From Curtobacterium sp. BH-2-1-1 (lineage in GTDB: Bacteria > Actinomycetota > Actinomycetes > Actinomycetales > Microbacteriaceae), in assembly GCF_001806325.1 (NCBI RefSeq), contig NZ_CP017580.1, forward strand, positions 3,596,001 to 3,660,000: 64,000 nucleotides of DNA, written 5' to 3'. Numbering within the stretch: position 1 is the first letter of the stretch; each line of letters begins with the position of its first letter. The position numbers were made by a program, and so were the translations under genes. The notes beneath the pieces were generated by a model that was not told the origin of the DNA, ran no database searches, and was given only the letters and a program-made list of their open reading frames with translations. Positions 1 through 8,475 of the stretch are shown piece after piece.

Positions 1-10
1 CGCCGAGTGA
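1..10 (+). CDS. 3' end of an upstream gene (probably ABC permease), partial
   Basis: Only the last codons are inside the window: frame gcc-gag-tga ends at base 10 and its TGA shares bases with the GTG start of the next gene (GTGA). This is the same stop/start overlap that joins the permease to the fused ATPase in the complete peptide transporter operon at 43-48 kb, so by analogy this is probably the second permease. No sequence is available to test that. Confidence 0.4.
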
Positions 11-1581
11 GCGAACCGCTGGTCCGGGTCGAGGGACTCACCGTCGCGTACCGAGGCGTCAGGGTCGTCGACGGGGTGTCGTTCACGATCGAGGCGGGCG
101 GGTCGTACGGCCTCGTCGGCGAGTCCGGCTCCGGCAAGAGCACGGTGGCGGGGACCCTCACCGCCTCGCTCGGTCCGGATGCCGACGTCTCGGCGGCGGC
201 GATCGTCGTCGACGGTTCGGACGTCCCCACGCTCCGCCGCGAACGGCTCCGGCGCTTCCGGCGTGACGTGGTCGCGGTCGTGCACCAGGAGCCGGGCCTC
301 GCGCTGAACCCGACGATGCCCGTCGGCCGTCAGGTCGCCGAGGTGCTCCGTGCCACCGGGTCCGGGCGGGCCGAGGCCGAGTCCGGCACGGTCGAGGCGT
401 TCACCCGCGTCGGCCTGCCCGACCCGGACACGATCGGCGTCCGGTACCCGCACGAGCTGTCCGGCGGGCAGCAGCAGCGCGTCGCGATCGCGATGGCCCT
501 GGTGTCCCGGCCGCGGCTGCTCGTGCTCGACGAGCCCACGACCGGCCTCGACAGCACCGTCGAGGCGGGGATCATGGCGCTCATCGACGAACTGCGCGAG
601 GAGACCGGCTTCGCCACGCTCCTCATCAGCCACAACCTGCCGCTCGTCGCCGCGCACTGCGAGCGGGTCGGTGTCCTCCGGCACGGCGTGCTCGTCGAGG
701 AGGGGTCCGCCCGAACGGTGCTCGGTGCGCCGTCCGAGCCGTACACGGTGCAGCTCGTCGAGGCGCTGCCGGACATCACCGCGGGCAAGGCCGCACGCGG
801 CACCACGGAGGACGACGTGCTCGTGTCGGTCCGCGGCCTCCGCAAGGAGTACGACGGTGCGGTCGCCCTCGACGGCATCGACCTCGACCTGCACCGGGGC
901 GAGGTCCTCGGCGTCGTCGGGGAGTCCGGCTCCGGCAAGACCACGTTCGGGCGCGCCCTCGCCGGTCTCGTCCGGTACGACGGCACGGTGACCACGGCTG
1001 CCTCCGCCGCGGGCGACGGCCCCGGGCGACGGACCCCGCCCGTGCAGGTCGTGTTCCAGAACGCCGACGCGTCGCTCAACCCGAGGCGGACCGTCCGGCA
1101 GGTGCTCGGCCGGGCGATCCGACTGCTCGGTGGCGAGGGCAGCGCCGAGGACCTCGCCGCCCGGGTCGGACTCGACGCCGAGGTCCTCGACCGCCGGCCG
1201 GCGCAGCTCTCCGGCGGACAGAAGCAGCGCGTCGCCATCGCCCGGGCCTTCGCCGGTCCCGTCCCGTTGGTCGTGTGCGACGAGCCCACCTCGGCGCTCG
1301 ACGTGTCCGTGCAGGCGCGGGTCCTCGACCTCGTCCTCGACCTGCAGCGCACCACCGGGACGACGTGCGTCTTCGTGTCGCACGACCTCGCGGTGGTGCG
1401 TCGCGTCGCCGACCGGATCGCGGTCTTCGACGCCGGGCGGATCGTCGACGTCGGTCCGGCCGAGCAGCTGTTCGACGCGGGACGGCACCTGCGCACGCGA
1501 GAGCTGGTCGCGGCCGCGTTCGACCTTCGTCGGCGAGCGGGCCTGGTCGCACCGGTGCCCGACGGGGTGGTCGACGCATGA
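7..1581 (+). CDS. Fused double ATP-binding protein of a peptide/nickel-type ABC transporter
   Basis: A 524-residue protein with two complete ABC ATPase domains in one chain (DppD-DppF or OppD-OppF type), which would energise a membrane permease pair for oligopeptide uptake. Domain 1 has Walker A GESGSGKST at about 38-46, signature LSGGQQQR at 151-158 and Walker B LLVLDEPT at 171-178. Domain 2 has Walker A GESGSGKTT at about 305-313, signature LSGGQKQR at 401-408 and Walker B LVVCDEPT at 421-428. The start is the GTG overlapping the previous stop. It lies at the left edge, so the permeases and binding protein should be just upstream. It resembles the fused ATPase at 46578-48374 in architecture and wording of motifs, so the genome carries at least two such systems. 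Substrate is not deducible. Confidence 0.93.
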   Translation: MSEPLVRVEGLTVAYRGVRVVDGVSFTIEAGGSYGLVGESGSGKSTVAGTLTASLGPDADVSAAAIVVDGSDVPTLRRERLRRFRRDVVAVVHQEPGLALNPTMPVGRQVAEVLRATGSGRAEAESGTVEAFTRVGLPDPDTIGVRYPHELSGGQQQRVAIAMALVSRPRLLVLDEPTTGLDSTVEAGIMALIDELREETGFATLLISHNLPLVAAHCERVGVLRHGVLVEEGSARTVLGAPSEPYTVQLVEALPDITAGKAARGTTEDDVLVSVRGLRKEYDGAVALDGIDLDLHRGEVLGVVGESGSGKTTFGRALAGLVRYDGTVTTAASAAGDGPGRRTPPVQVVFQNADASLNPRRTVRQVLGRAIRLLGGEGSAEDLAARVGLDAEVLDRRPAQLSGGQKQRVAIARAFAGPVPLVVCDEPTSALDVSVQARVLDLVLDLQRTTGTTCVFVSHDLAVVRRVADRIAVFDAGRIVDVGPAEQLFDAGRHLRTRELVAAAFDLRRRAGLVAPVPDGVVDA

Positions 1582-1604
1582 CGCACGGGGACGGACGTCC
1601 GCGG

Positions 1605-1610
1605 TAGCGT
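1605..1610 (+). promoter_or_regulatory. -10 box TAGCGT of a leaderless promoter (SDR gene)
   Basis: TAGCGT is followed by exactly 6 bases and then the ATG at 1617, so transcription should begin at or next to the start codon. No Shine-Dalgarno sequence is present. Inferred from spacing; the same arrangement recurs across the window. Confidence 0.55.
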
Positions 1611-1616
1611 GCCGCC

Positions 1617-2387
1617 ATGAGCGACGACACGACCCCCGCCCGCGCGCGTGACACCCGCATCGCCGTCGTGACCGGCGGCGGCAGCGGGATCGGCCGCTCC
1701 GCCGCACTCGCGCTGGTGGGCGACGGGTGGACGGTCGTGGTCGCCGGACGGCGGCGTGGCCCGCTCGACGAGGTCGCGGCCGTCTCGGAGCGCATCGTGC
1801 CGGTCGTCGCCGACGTCTCGGTCGAGGCGGACGTCCGACGGCTCTTCGACGAGACCGTCGCGCGGTTCGGCCGACTCGACCTCCTGTTCAACAACGCCGG
1901 CACCGGGGCGCCGGCGACGCAGTTCGACGAGATCACGCTCGACACCTGGGACGAGGTGTTGGCCGTGACCCTCACGGGTTCGTTCCTCTGCGCCCGCGAG
2001 GCGTTCCGGATCATGCGGACCCAGACACCGCAGGGCGGCCGCATCATCAACAACGGCTCGATCTCCGCGCACGCACCGCGTCCGCTCTCCGCGCCGTACA
2101 CGGTCGCCAAGCACGCGGTGGCCGGCCTGACGAAGCAGCTCCAACTGGACGGTCGGGCGTTCGGCATCGCCTGCGGGCAGCTCGACATCGGCAACGCCGC
2201 CACCACGATGGGGTCGGGCGCGGCGGACGGGACGATGCAGGCGGACGGCTCGATCCGCCCCGAACCGACGATGGACGTCGCCGAGACGGGCCGAGCGGTC
2301 GCCTACATGGCCGGGATGCCGGCCGGAACCAACGTGCCGAACCTGACGGTCATGCCGACCGCCATGCCGTTCGTCGGTCGCGGCTGA
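1617..2387 (+). CDS. SDR family NAD(P)-dependent oxidoreductase
   Basis: A 256-residue classical short-chain dehydrogenase/reductase. The nucleotide-binding TGGGSGIG motif is at 19-26, the NNAG structural motif at 92-95, and the catalytic triad Ser148, Tyr161, Lys165 (YTVAK) is intact. Length is typical of the classical family. It should catalyse a reversible NAD(P)-linked alcohol/carbonyl conversion in the cytoplasm; the substrate cannot be read from sequence. It follows the peptide ATPase by 35 bases but has its own leaderless-type -10 box, so it need not belong to that operon. It converges on the DUF475-like gene with only 11 bases between the stop codons. Confidence 0.9.
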   Translation: MSDDTTPARARDTRIAVVTGGGSGIGRSAALALVGDGWTVVVAGRRRGPLDEVAAVSERIVPVVADVSVEADVRRLFDETVARFGRLDLLFNNAGTGAPATQFDEITLDTWDEVLAVTLTGSFLCAREAFRIMRTQTPQGGRIINNGSISAHAPRPLSAPYTVAKHAVAGLTKQLQLDGRAFGIACGQLDIGNAATTMGSGAADGTMQADGSIRPEPTMDVAETGRAVAYMAGMPAGTNVPNLTVMPTAMPFVGRG

Positions 2388-2398
2388 CACCGGACCGT

Positions 2399-3541
2399 TC
2401 AGCCCCGCGCGGCGCGCGCCCCGCCGGGCAACGACCGCCGCGCCCGCCGCCACCACGCACCCCACGGCAGCGAGGTCGCGAGCGCCAGGCCGATCACGAC
2501 GCTGCCGAACCACCCGACGACGACGCCGGGGATCGGCACGAGCAGGCTCGTCCACAGCAGCACCGCGAGGATGCCCAGCACGTACGCCGCCCCCGCCTTG
2601 AGGTACCGGAGCCGCTTCAGCCCCGACGCCTCGTCGAGCCGCGAGGTCAAGCGCGCCAGGAACACCGCCCCGACCCCGATCGCGGCGATCGCCACGGCCG
2701 CCTGTTCGAGCGCCCCGAGCCCGTCACCGCCGAGCACACCGGAGCCGGACAGGCTGTAGACCCCGTCGAGGATCTCGAACAGCATGAACACCACGAGCCC
2801 GCGTTCGAAGACGACAGTCGAGGCGTAGGCGTGGATCCGCCAGGCGCCGCTCCCGGTCCCGATCGACGCCGTGTCGGTCCCGTCCGTGCTCCGGAGCGCC
2901 CACGCCGCGATCCGCTTCGACCCGAGGTACGCGCCGATGCCGATCGTCCCGCCGAGGACCACCGGCAGCAGCGTCGGCGGGGACCACCCGGCGTCGACCC
3001 CCACGAGCACCGAGGTCAGCAGCACCCCGGTACCGGCGGTGACCAGCGACCAGACGCGAGGGCGGGCGACCCGGGCGAGCCGCGCCTCCAGTCGGCCCAG
3101 CCAGGACCGACGCGACGCGCGGTCCGTGTTGAAGAGGTACTCGGCGAACACGAGCCAGATGAACGCGGCGCCGAAGGCGGCGAGGGCCGGCCGCACCTCG
3201 GCGAGGTGCGCCGAGAACGACCCCGGTGCGAACACGGCCTCGCCCACCGAGCTCGCCGGGTCGGTCGCGTCACCGACGGCCACGGCGGCCGGTGGGAGCA
3301 GCAGCCGCATCGCGAGGACGCCCGCGACGATGCCGAGCGACAGGAACAGTCGCCGCGCGGGGGAGTGCAGGCGCGACGCGATGCCGGCCATCGGGACCGA
3401 CGAGTCGGCCGCCATCGCGATCTCGAGGAGTGCGAGCGCGACGAACGCGAGCGCGGCGGCCGGACCGAGTACGAACCACGCCAGGGCGGCGGCTGCGACG
3501 GTGGTGAGCAGGGGGACGGTCAGGAGCGATCTCGTGGCCAT
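2399..3541 (-). CDS. DUF475-like integral membrane protein
   Basis: About 380 residues from the ATG at 3541 (MATRSLL...), with roughly nine hydrophobic segments separated by short charged loops. The first segment ends in an acidic motif (LLEIAMAADSSVP), and further acidic motifs FAEYLF and FEILDGVYS lie in later segments. That pattern resembles the DUF475 family, which is related to TerC-type membrane proteins thought to handle metal ions. Function is unknown. An upstream extension of the frame to 3646 is rejected because it runs back towards the terminator of the next gene and adds no membrane segment. No clear ribosome binding site beyond a weak GGATGG is seen. Confidence 0.6.
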   Translation of the reverse strand: MATRSLLTVPLLTTVAAAALAWFVLGPAAALAFVALALLEIAMAADSSVPMAGIASRLHSPARRLFLSLGIVAGVLAMRLLLPPAAVAVGDATDPASSVGEAVFAPGSFSAHLAEVRPALAAFGAAFIWLVFAEYLFNTDRASRRSWLGRLEARLARVARPRVWSLVTAGTGVLLTSVLVGVDAGWSPPTLLPVVLGGTIGIGAYLGSKRIAAWALRSTDGTDTASIGTGSGAWRIHAYASTVVFERGLVVFMLFEILDGVYSLSGSGVLGGDGLGALEQAAVAIAAIGVGAVFLARLTSRLDEASGLKRLRYLKAGAAYVLGILAVLLWTSLLVPIPGVVVGWFGSVVIGLALATSLPWGAWWRRARRSLPGGARAARG

Positions 3542-3631
3542 CAGCCCATCCAGCACCGTCGGCCTGGGTGGGCAGTGGAGCGCTCCTGGGCATCGGCCTG
3601 GAGGAACGGCTCGTTTCGCCCGGGACGGGTC

Positions 3632-3663
3632 ACGGCCCGTCCCCACTTGCGGGGACGGGCCGT
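3632..3663 (-). terminator. Hairpin terminator behind the HTH-MurA gene
   Basis: A perfect 13-bp stem (ACGGCCCGTCCCC at 3632-3644 with its complement at 3651-3663) and a 6-base loop lie just past the stop of the minus-strand HTH-MurA gene and before the DUF475-like gene. There is no strong U tract, as is common for high-GC actinobacteria. Confidence 0.65.
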
Positions 3664-3705
3664 CAGGTCACGTCGGCAGGCGGCCGGGTACGGCCTCCGG
3701 TGCGG

Positions 3706-5265
3706 TCAGTCGTGGAACGTCTCGATGGACGCGCCGAGCGAGTTGAGCCGCTCCTGCAGCTGCTCGTAGCCGCGGGCGATGATGCCGACGTTGCGCAGGA
3801 CGCTCTCGCCCTTGGCCGCGAGCATCGCCAGCAGGATGACCACGGCGGGGCGGAGGGCCGGCGGGCAGCTGACCTCGGCACCCGAGAAGTGCGTCGGGCC
3901 GGTCACGTCGAGCCGGTGCGGGTCGCGCAGGGTCACGCTCGCGCCCAGGCGGGTGAGGTCGAGCAGGTGGATCGCGCGGCCCTCGTAGACCCAGTCGTGC
4001 ACGAGCGTGGTGCCCTCCGCCATCGCGGCGATGACCACGAAGAACGGCAGGTTGTCGATGTTCAGGCCGGGGAACGGCATCGCGTGGATCTTGTCGATCG
4101 GCGCGTGCAGCTCGGACGGGTGCACCGTGATGTCGACCAGGCGGGTGCGGCCGTTCGCGGCGGGGTACTCGTCGGTGACGTCGAAGCGCAGGCCCATCTC
4201 GGCCAGGGTCGCGAGTTCGATCTCGAGGAACTCGATCGGTGCGCGCGTGACGGTGAGCGTGGAGTCGGTGACGATGCCGGCGGTCAGCAGGCTCATCGCC
4301 TCGACCGGGTCCTCGCTCGGCCAGTAGTCCACGACCTCGTCGATGCGGCTCTTGCCGGTGATCCGGAGCGTGGTGGTGCCGATGCCCTCGATCTCCACCC
4401 CGAGGAGCTCGAGGAAGAAGCAGAGGTCCTGCACCATGTAGTTCGGGCTGGCGTTGCGGATGACGGTCTCGCCGTCGCGGGCGGCCGCGGCCAGGATCGC
4501 GTTCTCGGTGACGGTGTCGCCGCGCTCGGTGAGGACGACCGACTTCGTCGGGACCTCGGTGTTCGCCACGTCGACCTCGTACCAGCCAGACGTCGCCTCG
4601 ACGTCGACGCCGAACGGGCGCAGGGCGATGAGGTGCGGCTCGACCGTGCGGGTGCCGAGGTCGCAGCCGCCGGCGTACGGCAGGCGGAAGGACTCGTACC
4701 GGCCGCTGAGCGGACCGAGGAACATGAGGACGCTGCGGGTCCGGCGGGCGGCGTCGGCGTCGATCGCGTCGAGACGGAGGTCGGACGGGGCGACGATCTC
4801 GAGGGTCTCGCCGTCCTCGGACCAGGTGACCGTCGCACCGAGGCTGCGGAGCACGTCGATGATGCGGTCGACCTCGACGATGCGCGCGACCTTGTGCAGG
4901 CGGGTCACGCCACGGTTCAGCAGCGAGGCGCACAGGAGCGCCACGGCGGCGTTCTTGCTCGAGTTCACCGCGATCGAGCCGCTGAGCTTGCGGCCGCCCT
5001 GCACGCGGAGGTGGGCACGCTGCGGGGCGCCGCCGATCGAGACGATCTGCTGGTCGAGGGCGTCGCTGATGCGGGTGAGCATCTCGAGGGACAGGTTCTG
5101 CCCGCCCTGCTCGATGCGGTTGATGGCACTCTGGCTCGTGCCGACGCGTTCGGCGAGCTGGGCCTGGGTCATGCTGCGACCCTTGCGGGCGCCCCGGATG
5201 AGGGCGCCGACCTCGCGGAGCGGGGCCGGGGTGGTCGGGGGAGCGACGATGGTGGTGTCGGTCAT
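3706..5265 (-). CDS. murA: HTH-domain UDP-N-acetylglucosamine 1-carboxyvinyltransferase (MurA-like)
   Basis: A 519-residue fusion. Residues about 16-70 form a Cro/C1-type helix-turn-helix (TQAQLAERVGTSQSAINRIEQG). Residues about 84-515 form an EPSP-synthase-fold enolpyruvyl transferase. The MurA substrate motif appears as NSSKNA around Lys104-Asn105, and the catalytic-loop cysteine is Cys201 in AGGCDLGTRTV, matching the GGC of true MurA. MurA transfers enolpyruvate from PEP to UDP-GlcNAc, the first committed step of peptidoglycan synthesis. Ordinary MurA is about 420 residues without a DNA-binding domain, so this may be a second, regulated copy. The ATG at 5265 is chosen over a GTG at 5274 because a TAGCGT -10 box lies 7 bases before the ATG and overlaps the GTG. 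Own terminator downstream. Confidence 0.85.
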   Translation of the reverse strand: MTDTTIVAPPTTPAPLREVGALIRGARKGRSMTQAQLAERVGTSQSAINRIEQGGQNLSLEMLTRISDALDQQIVSIGGAPQRAHLRVQGGRKLSGSIAVNSSKNAAVALLCASLLNRGVTRLHKVARIVEVDRIIDVLRSLGATVTWSEDGETLEIVAPSDLRLDAIDADAARRTRSVLMFLGPLSGRYESFRLPYAGGCDLGTRTVEPHLIALRPFGVDVEATSGWYEVDVANTEVPTKSVVLTERGDTVTENAILAAAARDGETVIRNASPNYMVQDLCFFLELLGVEIEGIGTTTLRITGKSRIDEVVDYWPSEDPVEAMSLLTAGIVTDSTLTVTRAPIEFLEIELATLAEMGLRFDVTDEYPAANGRTRLVDITVHPSELHAPIDKIHAMPFPGLNIDNLPFFVVIAAMAEGTTLVHDWVYEGRAIHLLDLTRLGASVTLRDPHRLDVTGPTHFSGAEVSCPPALRPAVVILLAMLAAKGESVLRNVGIIARGYEQLQERLNSLGASIETFHD

Positions 5266-5272
5266 GAGGGGC

Positions 5273-5278
5273 ACGCTA
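5273..5278 (-). promoter_or_regulatory. -10 box TAGCGT of a leaderless promoter (HTH-MurA gene)
   Basis: On the minus strand TAGCGT sits 7 bases before the ATG at 5265 with no Shine-Dalgarno sequence between, which supports a leaderless message and decides the start codon. Confidence 0.55.
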
Positions 5279-5395
5279 ACACGCTCATGAGATAAATCAC
5301 GGGGGACAACGCCCAGGCTTCTCAGGATCGGGTCGGGAATACACCGTCTGTGAGAACTTCGTCGTCACCTGTCGTCCAGCGGAGCGTCTCCTCGG

Positions 5396-6193
5396 TCAGG
5401 GGCGTGCGAGCCGGCCGCGCACGATCGAGTCGCCCGAGTGCGCCGGGTCGCCGTCGTCCGCCTCGGCCGAGACGTCGACGACCGGGAAGCGTGCGGTGTC
5501 CATGCCCGACGGGACCGTGAACCGCCCGCGGTCGCCGTCGAGGAACCCGACGCTGACGAGCCCGTCGAGGTCGGAGCGCATCATCCACACCTCGCGCAGG
5601 GCACCGGCACCCGTTCGTCCGGTCCCGCCGCGCAGGTCGACCACGAGCGAGAGCCGCCCGTCGCGGTCCCGCTCCAGCTCGGCGGTGCCACCGGCCCCGG
5701 ACCATCCGGGCAGCGCGTCGAGCTCCGCCCGCGCGAGCACGGTCTCGGACGCCGAGCCGGGGAGCCCGGGCAGGGCACTCGTCGCCACGCCGATCCCGAG
5801 CACGATCGCGAACGCCCCGACGACGGCCGCGACGGTCAGGAGGACGCGCCGACGGCGGTGGACGCGGGGCCCACCGGGGGTGACCCGTCCGCGGGGGCGG
5901 GTCGTTCCTCCTGGGCGGCCCGCTCCGGAGACCGCGACCGGTGCGGGTGACTCCGCCGGGAGGTCGCGCGGCGGACCGTCCCGGACCTCGGCGGCGATGC
6001 GGTCCCAGACCGCCTCCGGGGGCGCGTCGAGCCGGACGTGGGAGGACGACCGCGTCACGGCGGCGACGCGCTGCAGGTCCGCGACCTCGTCGCGGCACCG
6101 GGCGCAGGCCGCGAGGTGCTCCGTCACGGCGTCGTCGGCCACGACACCGGAGACCGCGAGCATGGCGAGCGTCTCGTCGTCGACGTGCTTCAT
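5396..6193 (-). CDS. rskA: Anti-sigma factor, RskA type
   Basis: A 265-residue single-pass membrane protein. The N-terminal cytoplasmic anti-sigma domain carries a zinc-type motif HxxxCxxC (His26, Cys30, Cys33), one membrane segment lies at about 114-134 after an Arg-rich stretch, and the extracytoplasmic C-terminal domain (residues ~150-265) has the sequence feel of anti-sigma-K factor RskA. It should hold the adjacent ECF sigma factor inactive at the membrane until an outside signal triggers proteolysis. Its ATG overlaps the sigma stop codon (ATGA), giving coupled translation. Last gene of the DUF4397-sortase-sigma-anti-sigma series. Confidence 0.85.
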   Translation of the reverse strand: MKHVDDETLAMLAVSGVVADDAVTEHLAACARCRDEVADLQRVAAVTRSSSHVRLDAPPEAVWDRIAAEVRDGPPRDLPAESPAPVAVSGAGRPGGTTRPRGRVTPGGPRVHRRRRVLLTVAAVVGAFAIVLGIGVATSALPGLPGSASETVLARAELDALPGWSGAGGTAELERDRDGRLSLVVDLRGGTGRTGAGALREVWMMRSDLDGLVSVGFLDGDRGRFTVPSGMDTARFPVVDVSAEADDGDPAHSGDSIVRGRLARP

Positions 6194-6735
6194 TCGATCA
6201 CCTCGAGACGTGTTCGGAGCCGAGCCAGACTTCGGTGGATGTGACTCTTGACGGTGCCGAGGGGGAGTCCGAGCCGTTCGGCGATCTCACGATGGCTCAG
6301 CTCGTCGTAGAACGCCAAGCGCATGACCCGGCGTGGCACGTCGTCGAGCCGGTCGAGCTCGCCCGCCACCAGCGCGCGTTCGGCCAGGTCGAACTCGGAC
6401 TCCGGTGCCGCCGCGGTCTCCTCGACGACGCTCGGGTCGGTGGTCCTGGCGTGCCGTGTCCGTTCCGCGAAGGCGTCGGCGATGCAGTTCCGGGTGATGC
6501 CGACGAGCCAGGCGCCGAGCGGAGCCCGCTCCGGGTCGTAGCTGGCACTCCGGCGCCAGGCCTTGACGAAGACCTGTTGCGTCACGTCCTCGGCCGCCGA
6601 CTGGTCGCCCAGCGCGCGGAGCGCCAACGAGTAGACGAGCGGGGACCACCGGTCGTAGACGGCGCGCAGGGCGTCCTCGCTCCCGGCGCTGAACGCGTCG
6701 GAGAGCTCGCTGTCGTCCGGGAGGGTGGTCGTCAC
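6190..6735 (-). CDS. sigK: ECF RNA polymerase sigma factor, SigK type
   Basis: From the GTG at 6735 the protein is 181 residues, normal for an ECF sigma factor. Region 2 is visible as SAAEDVTQQVFVKAW and region 4 as a C-terminal helix-turn-helix (SHREIAERLGLPLGTVKSHI). A longer reading of the frame to 6927 runs into the sortase gene and is rejected; the chosen start has an AGGA ribosome-binding sequence just upstream. It is paired with an RskA-type anti-sigma factor in the SigK-RskA order known from mycobacteria, where the sigma factor controls secreted surface proteins. The DUF4397 protein and sortase upstream are plausible targets, an inference from position. Confidence 0.85.
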   Translation of the reverse strand: MTTTLPDDSELSDAFSAGSEDALRAVYDRWSPLVYSLALRALGDQSAAEDVTQQVFVKAWRRSASYDPERAPLGAWLVGITRNCIADAFAERTRHARTTDPSVVEETAAAPESEFDLAERALVAGELDRLDDVPRRVMRLAFYDELSHREIAERLGLPLGTVKSHIHRSLARLRTRLEVIE

Positions 6736-6803
6736 TGGATCCTGTCGCTGGCGTGGTCGTCGTCGACCGTGACCCGATCGTACGGCGGTCGTGATCGGTC
6801 CGG

Positions 6804-7466
6804 TCAGGCGGGCGTCGCGCTGATGATGAGGTTGCTCTCGTAGTGGTGGGTGGACTCGTCGAACACGCCGCCGCAGGAGACCAGGACGAGCCGTCGCGGC
6901 CCGTCGGTCCGGAAGACCGAGGCCCACGGGAGGCCGCGTTTGGCGACGAGGGCGACCGAGTCGATCCGCCAGCGGGTCCGGTCACCCGCAGTGTCGGTCA
7001 GGACGACGGTCGTGCCGGCGGGGACGTCCCGGAGGTGGGCGAACGGCCCGACGCCGTAGCCGACGGCGTCGACGTGGGCGGCGATCACGACGGTCCCCGT
7101 GGTCGACGCCGGCGCTGCGCCGTACCGGTACCAGCCGGCGACGGCCGGATCGGGCGGCAGGGACATCGCGCCCTGGTCGTCGACGCCCTCGGGACGGACC
7201 TCGGCCCGCACGCCGGCCCAGTCGACGGCGATCCGGGACGGAGCGGCGACCCGGACGGCCGGCGGGACCGTGGCGCGGACCTGCGGCACCGCGGTCGAGA
7301 ACGCCGACGGCACCGGGGTCGGCGTCGACGACGGACCGGTGACGATCGCAGTCGAGGGGTGCCCGTCGGGGGTGGGGGAGCCGCCCGACGAGCACCCGGT
7401 CAGGATGGCCGCGGCCACCGCGGCGACGACGAGCGCCGCCGCGGTGGTCCGGACCGGGGACGGCAC
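6804..7466 (-). CDS. Class F-like sortase, predicted lipoprotein
   Basis: From the GTG at 7466 the protein is 220 residues. It begins with a signal sequence ending in a lipobox (ILTGC), then a Ser/Thr/Pro-rich linker, then a sortase fold. The catalytic pair is visible as His131 (AAHVD) and Cys198 (VSCGG). The CGG-FD signature is typical of class F, which attaches surface proteins to the cell wall. No arginine follows Cys198 (tail GGVFDESTHHYESNLIIS), although most sortases have their third catalytic residue there. The gene starts 2 bases after the DUF4397 stop codon, so the two are co-expressed and the DUF4397 protein may be a partner or substrate. Confidence 0.85.
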   Translation of the reverse strand: MPSPVRTTAAALVVAAVAAAILTGCSSGGSPTPDGHPSTAIVTGPSSTPTPVPSAFSTAVPQVRATVPPAVRVAAPSRIAVDWAGVRAEVRPEGVDDQGAMSLPPDPAVAGWYRYGAAPASTTGTVVIAAHVDAVGYGVGPFAHLRDVPAGTTVVLTDTAGDRTRWRIDSVALVAKRGLPWASVFRTDGPRRLVLVSCGGVFDESTHHYESNLIISATPA

Positions 7467-7468
7467 GG

Positions 7469-8329
7469 TCAGTGACCCGAGTCCTGCCGCTGGTCCCCGG
7501 TCACGGTGCGGCGGCGCCGGAGCACCACCGCGCCGATCGCGACCGCAGCCGCGAGGGCTGCTGTCGTCCCGCCGACGATCCCGACGGTGTCGGTCCGGTT
7601 CGTCGCGACGAGTCCGGCGTTGCCCGCGGGGACCCCGTTCGGCGTGCCGCCGAGGTCCGAGATCGTCTGGGTGGCGAGCGCCAGGTTCTGGTCGTCCAGG
7701 CTGCCCCAGGCGTACACGATCGTGTCGGCTCCGGCGGTGACGGGGACGTCGGCCGGACCGATCACCGGGTCGGTCGTGCCGGTGGCGGCGACGGATGCCG
7801 AGACGGTTCCGGCGGGGAGCTCGAGTGCCTGCTCGTCCGGGTTCGACAGGTTGCTGACCACGGCCTTGCCGCCGGCGAGCACGTCGACCGCGGGAGCGGC
7901 TGCGACGTGCCGGACGACGAGACGGCCCTGTCCGGCCGGCGTGGCCGAGACGTCGTTGGTGAAGAGCGTGGCGGTGGGCTTGCCGCTGGTGTCGTCGTGC
8001 GCGACGGCGGTGTAGTTCCCGCCGGCGTCGAGCGTGACGTCCACGGGGCCGATGACCGGCTCCGACGCATCGGCTGCGTCCGAGGCGGTGATCGCGAGCT
8101 GGTGGGCGCCCGCCGGGACCATCATCGGGCCGGCGAGGGTGCCCGGCGTGAAGTCGTCGAGGGCGCGCTTCCCGTCCAGGTAGACGTCGACCGTGACGTC
8201 CGGGACGGCGTGCAGGACGGAGAGCGTCGCGTCCCCGGTGGCGGCGGAGGCGGTGGCCGCCGGGACCGCGGCCGCAGCGGCGGCGAGCAGCACACCGGCG
8301 GCGAGGCCGGTGGCGAGTGTCTTGCGCAT
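7469..8329 (-). CDS. Secreted DUF4397 protein with C-terminal membrane anchor
   Basis: A 286-residue exported protein. It has a cleavable-type signal peptide (about 1-29), two DUF4397-like units (around 36-115 and 135-215; each contains a VLHAVP/VRHVAA strand followed by VDV..GK), and a hydrophobic C-terminal segment (about 247-268) ending in a run of arginines. That tail looks like a cell-wall sorting signal, but no LPxTG motif precedes it; the only similar string (LPAGT, about 175) is internal. The start has a good ribosome-binding site (AGAAGGAGA). It heads the sortase/sigma/anti-sigma operon. Function of DUF4397 is unknown, probably surface or wall associated. Confidence 0.85.
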   Translation of the reverse strand: MRKTLATGLAAGVLLAAAAAAVPAATASAATGDATLSVLHAVPDVTVDVYLDGKRALDDFTPGTLAGPMMVPAGAHQLAITASDAADASEPVIGPVDVTLDAGGNYTAVAHDDTSGKPTATLFTNDVSATPAGQGRLVVRHVAAAPAVDVLAGGKAVVSNLSNPDEQALELPAGTVSASVAATGTTDPVIGPADVPVTAGADTIVYAWGSLDDQNLALATQTISDLGGTPNGVPAGNAGLVATNRTDTVGIVGGTTAALAAAVAIGAVVLRRRRTVTGDQRQDSGH

Positions 8330-8475
8330 GTCGGGTCTCCTTCTGGCCCCTTCGGGCCGGTACGGACGACGTCGTCGTCGACGTCACACCGGCACTACCG
8401 GTGGAAGGAGCCGATCGGATGCAGTGGATCCGGAATCCGGTGTCGGCAGATCACGCGGGTCGCGCCGGTCACGTC

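Noticed and set aside
5266..5274. GTG at 5274 as start of the HTH-MurA gene
   Set aside because: It falls inside the TAGCGT -10 box, so it would lie upstream of the expected transcript start; the ATG at 5265 is better placed.
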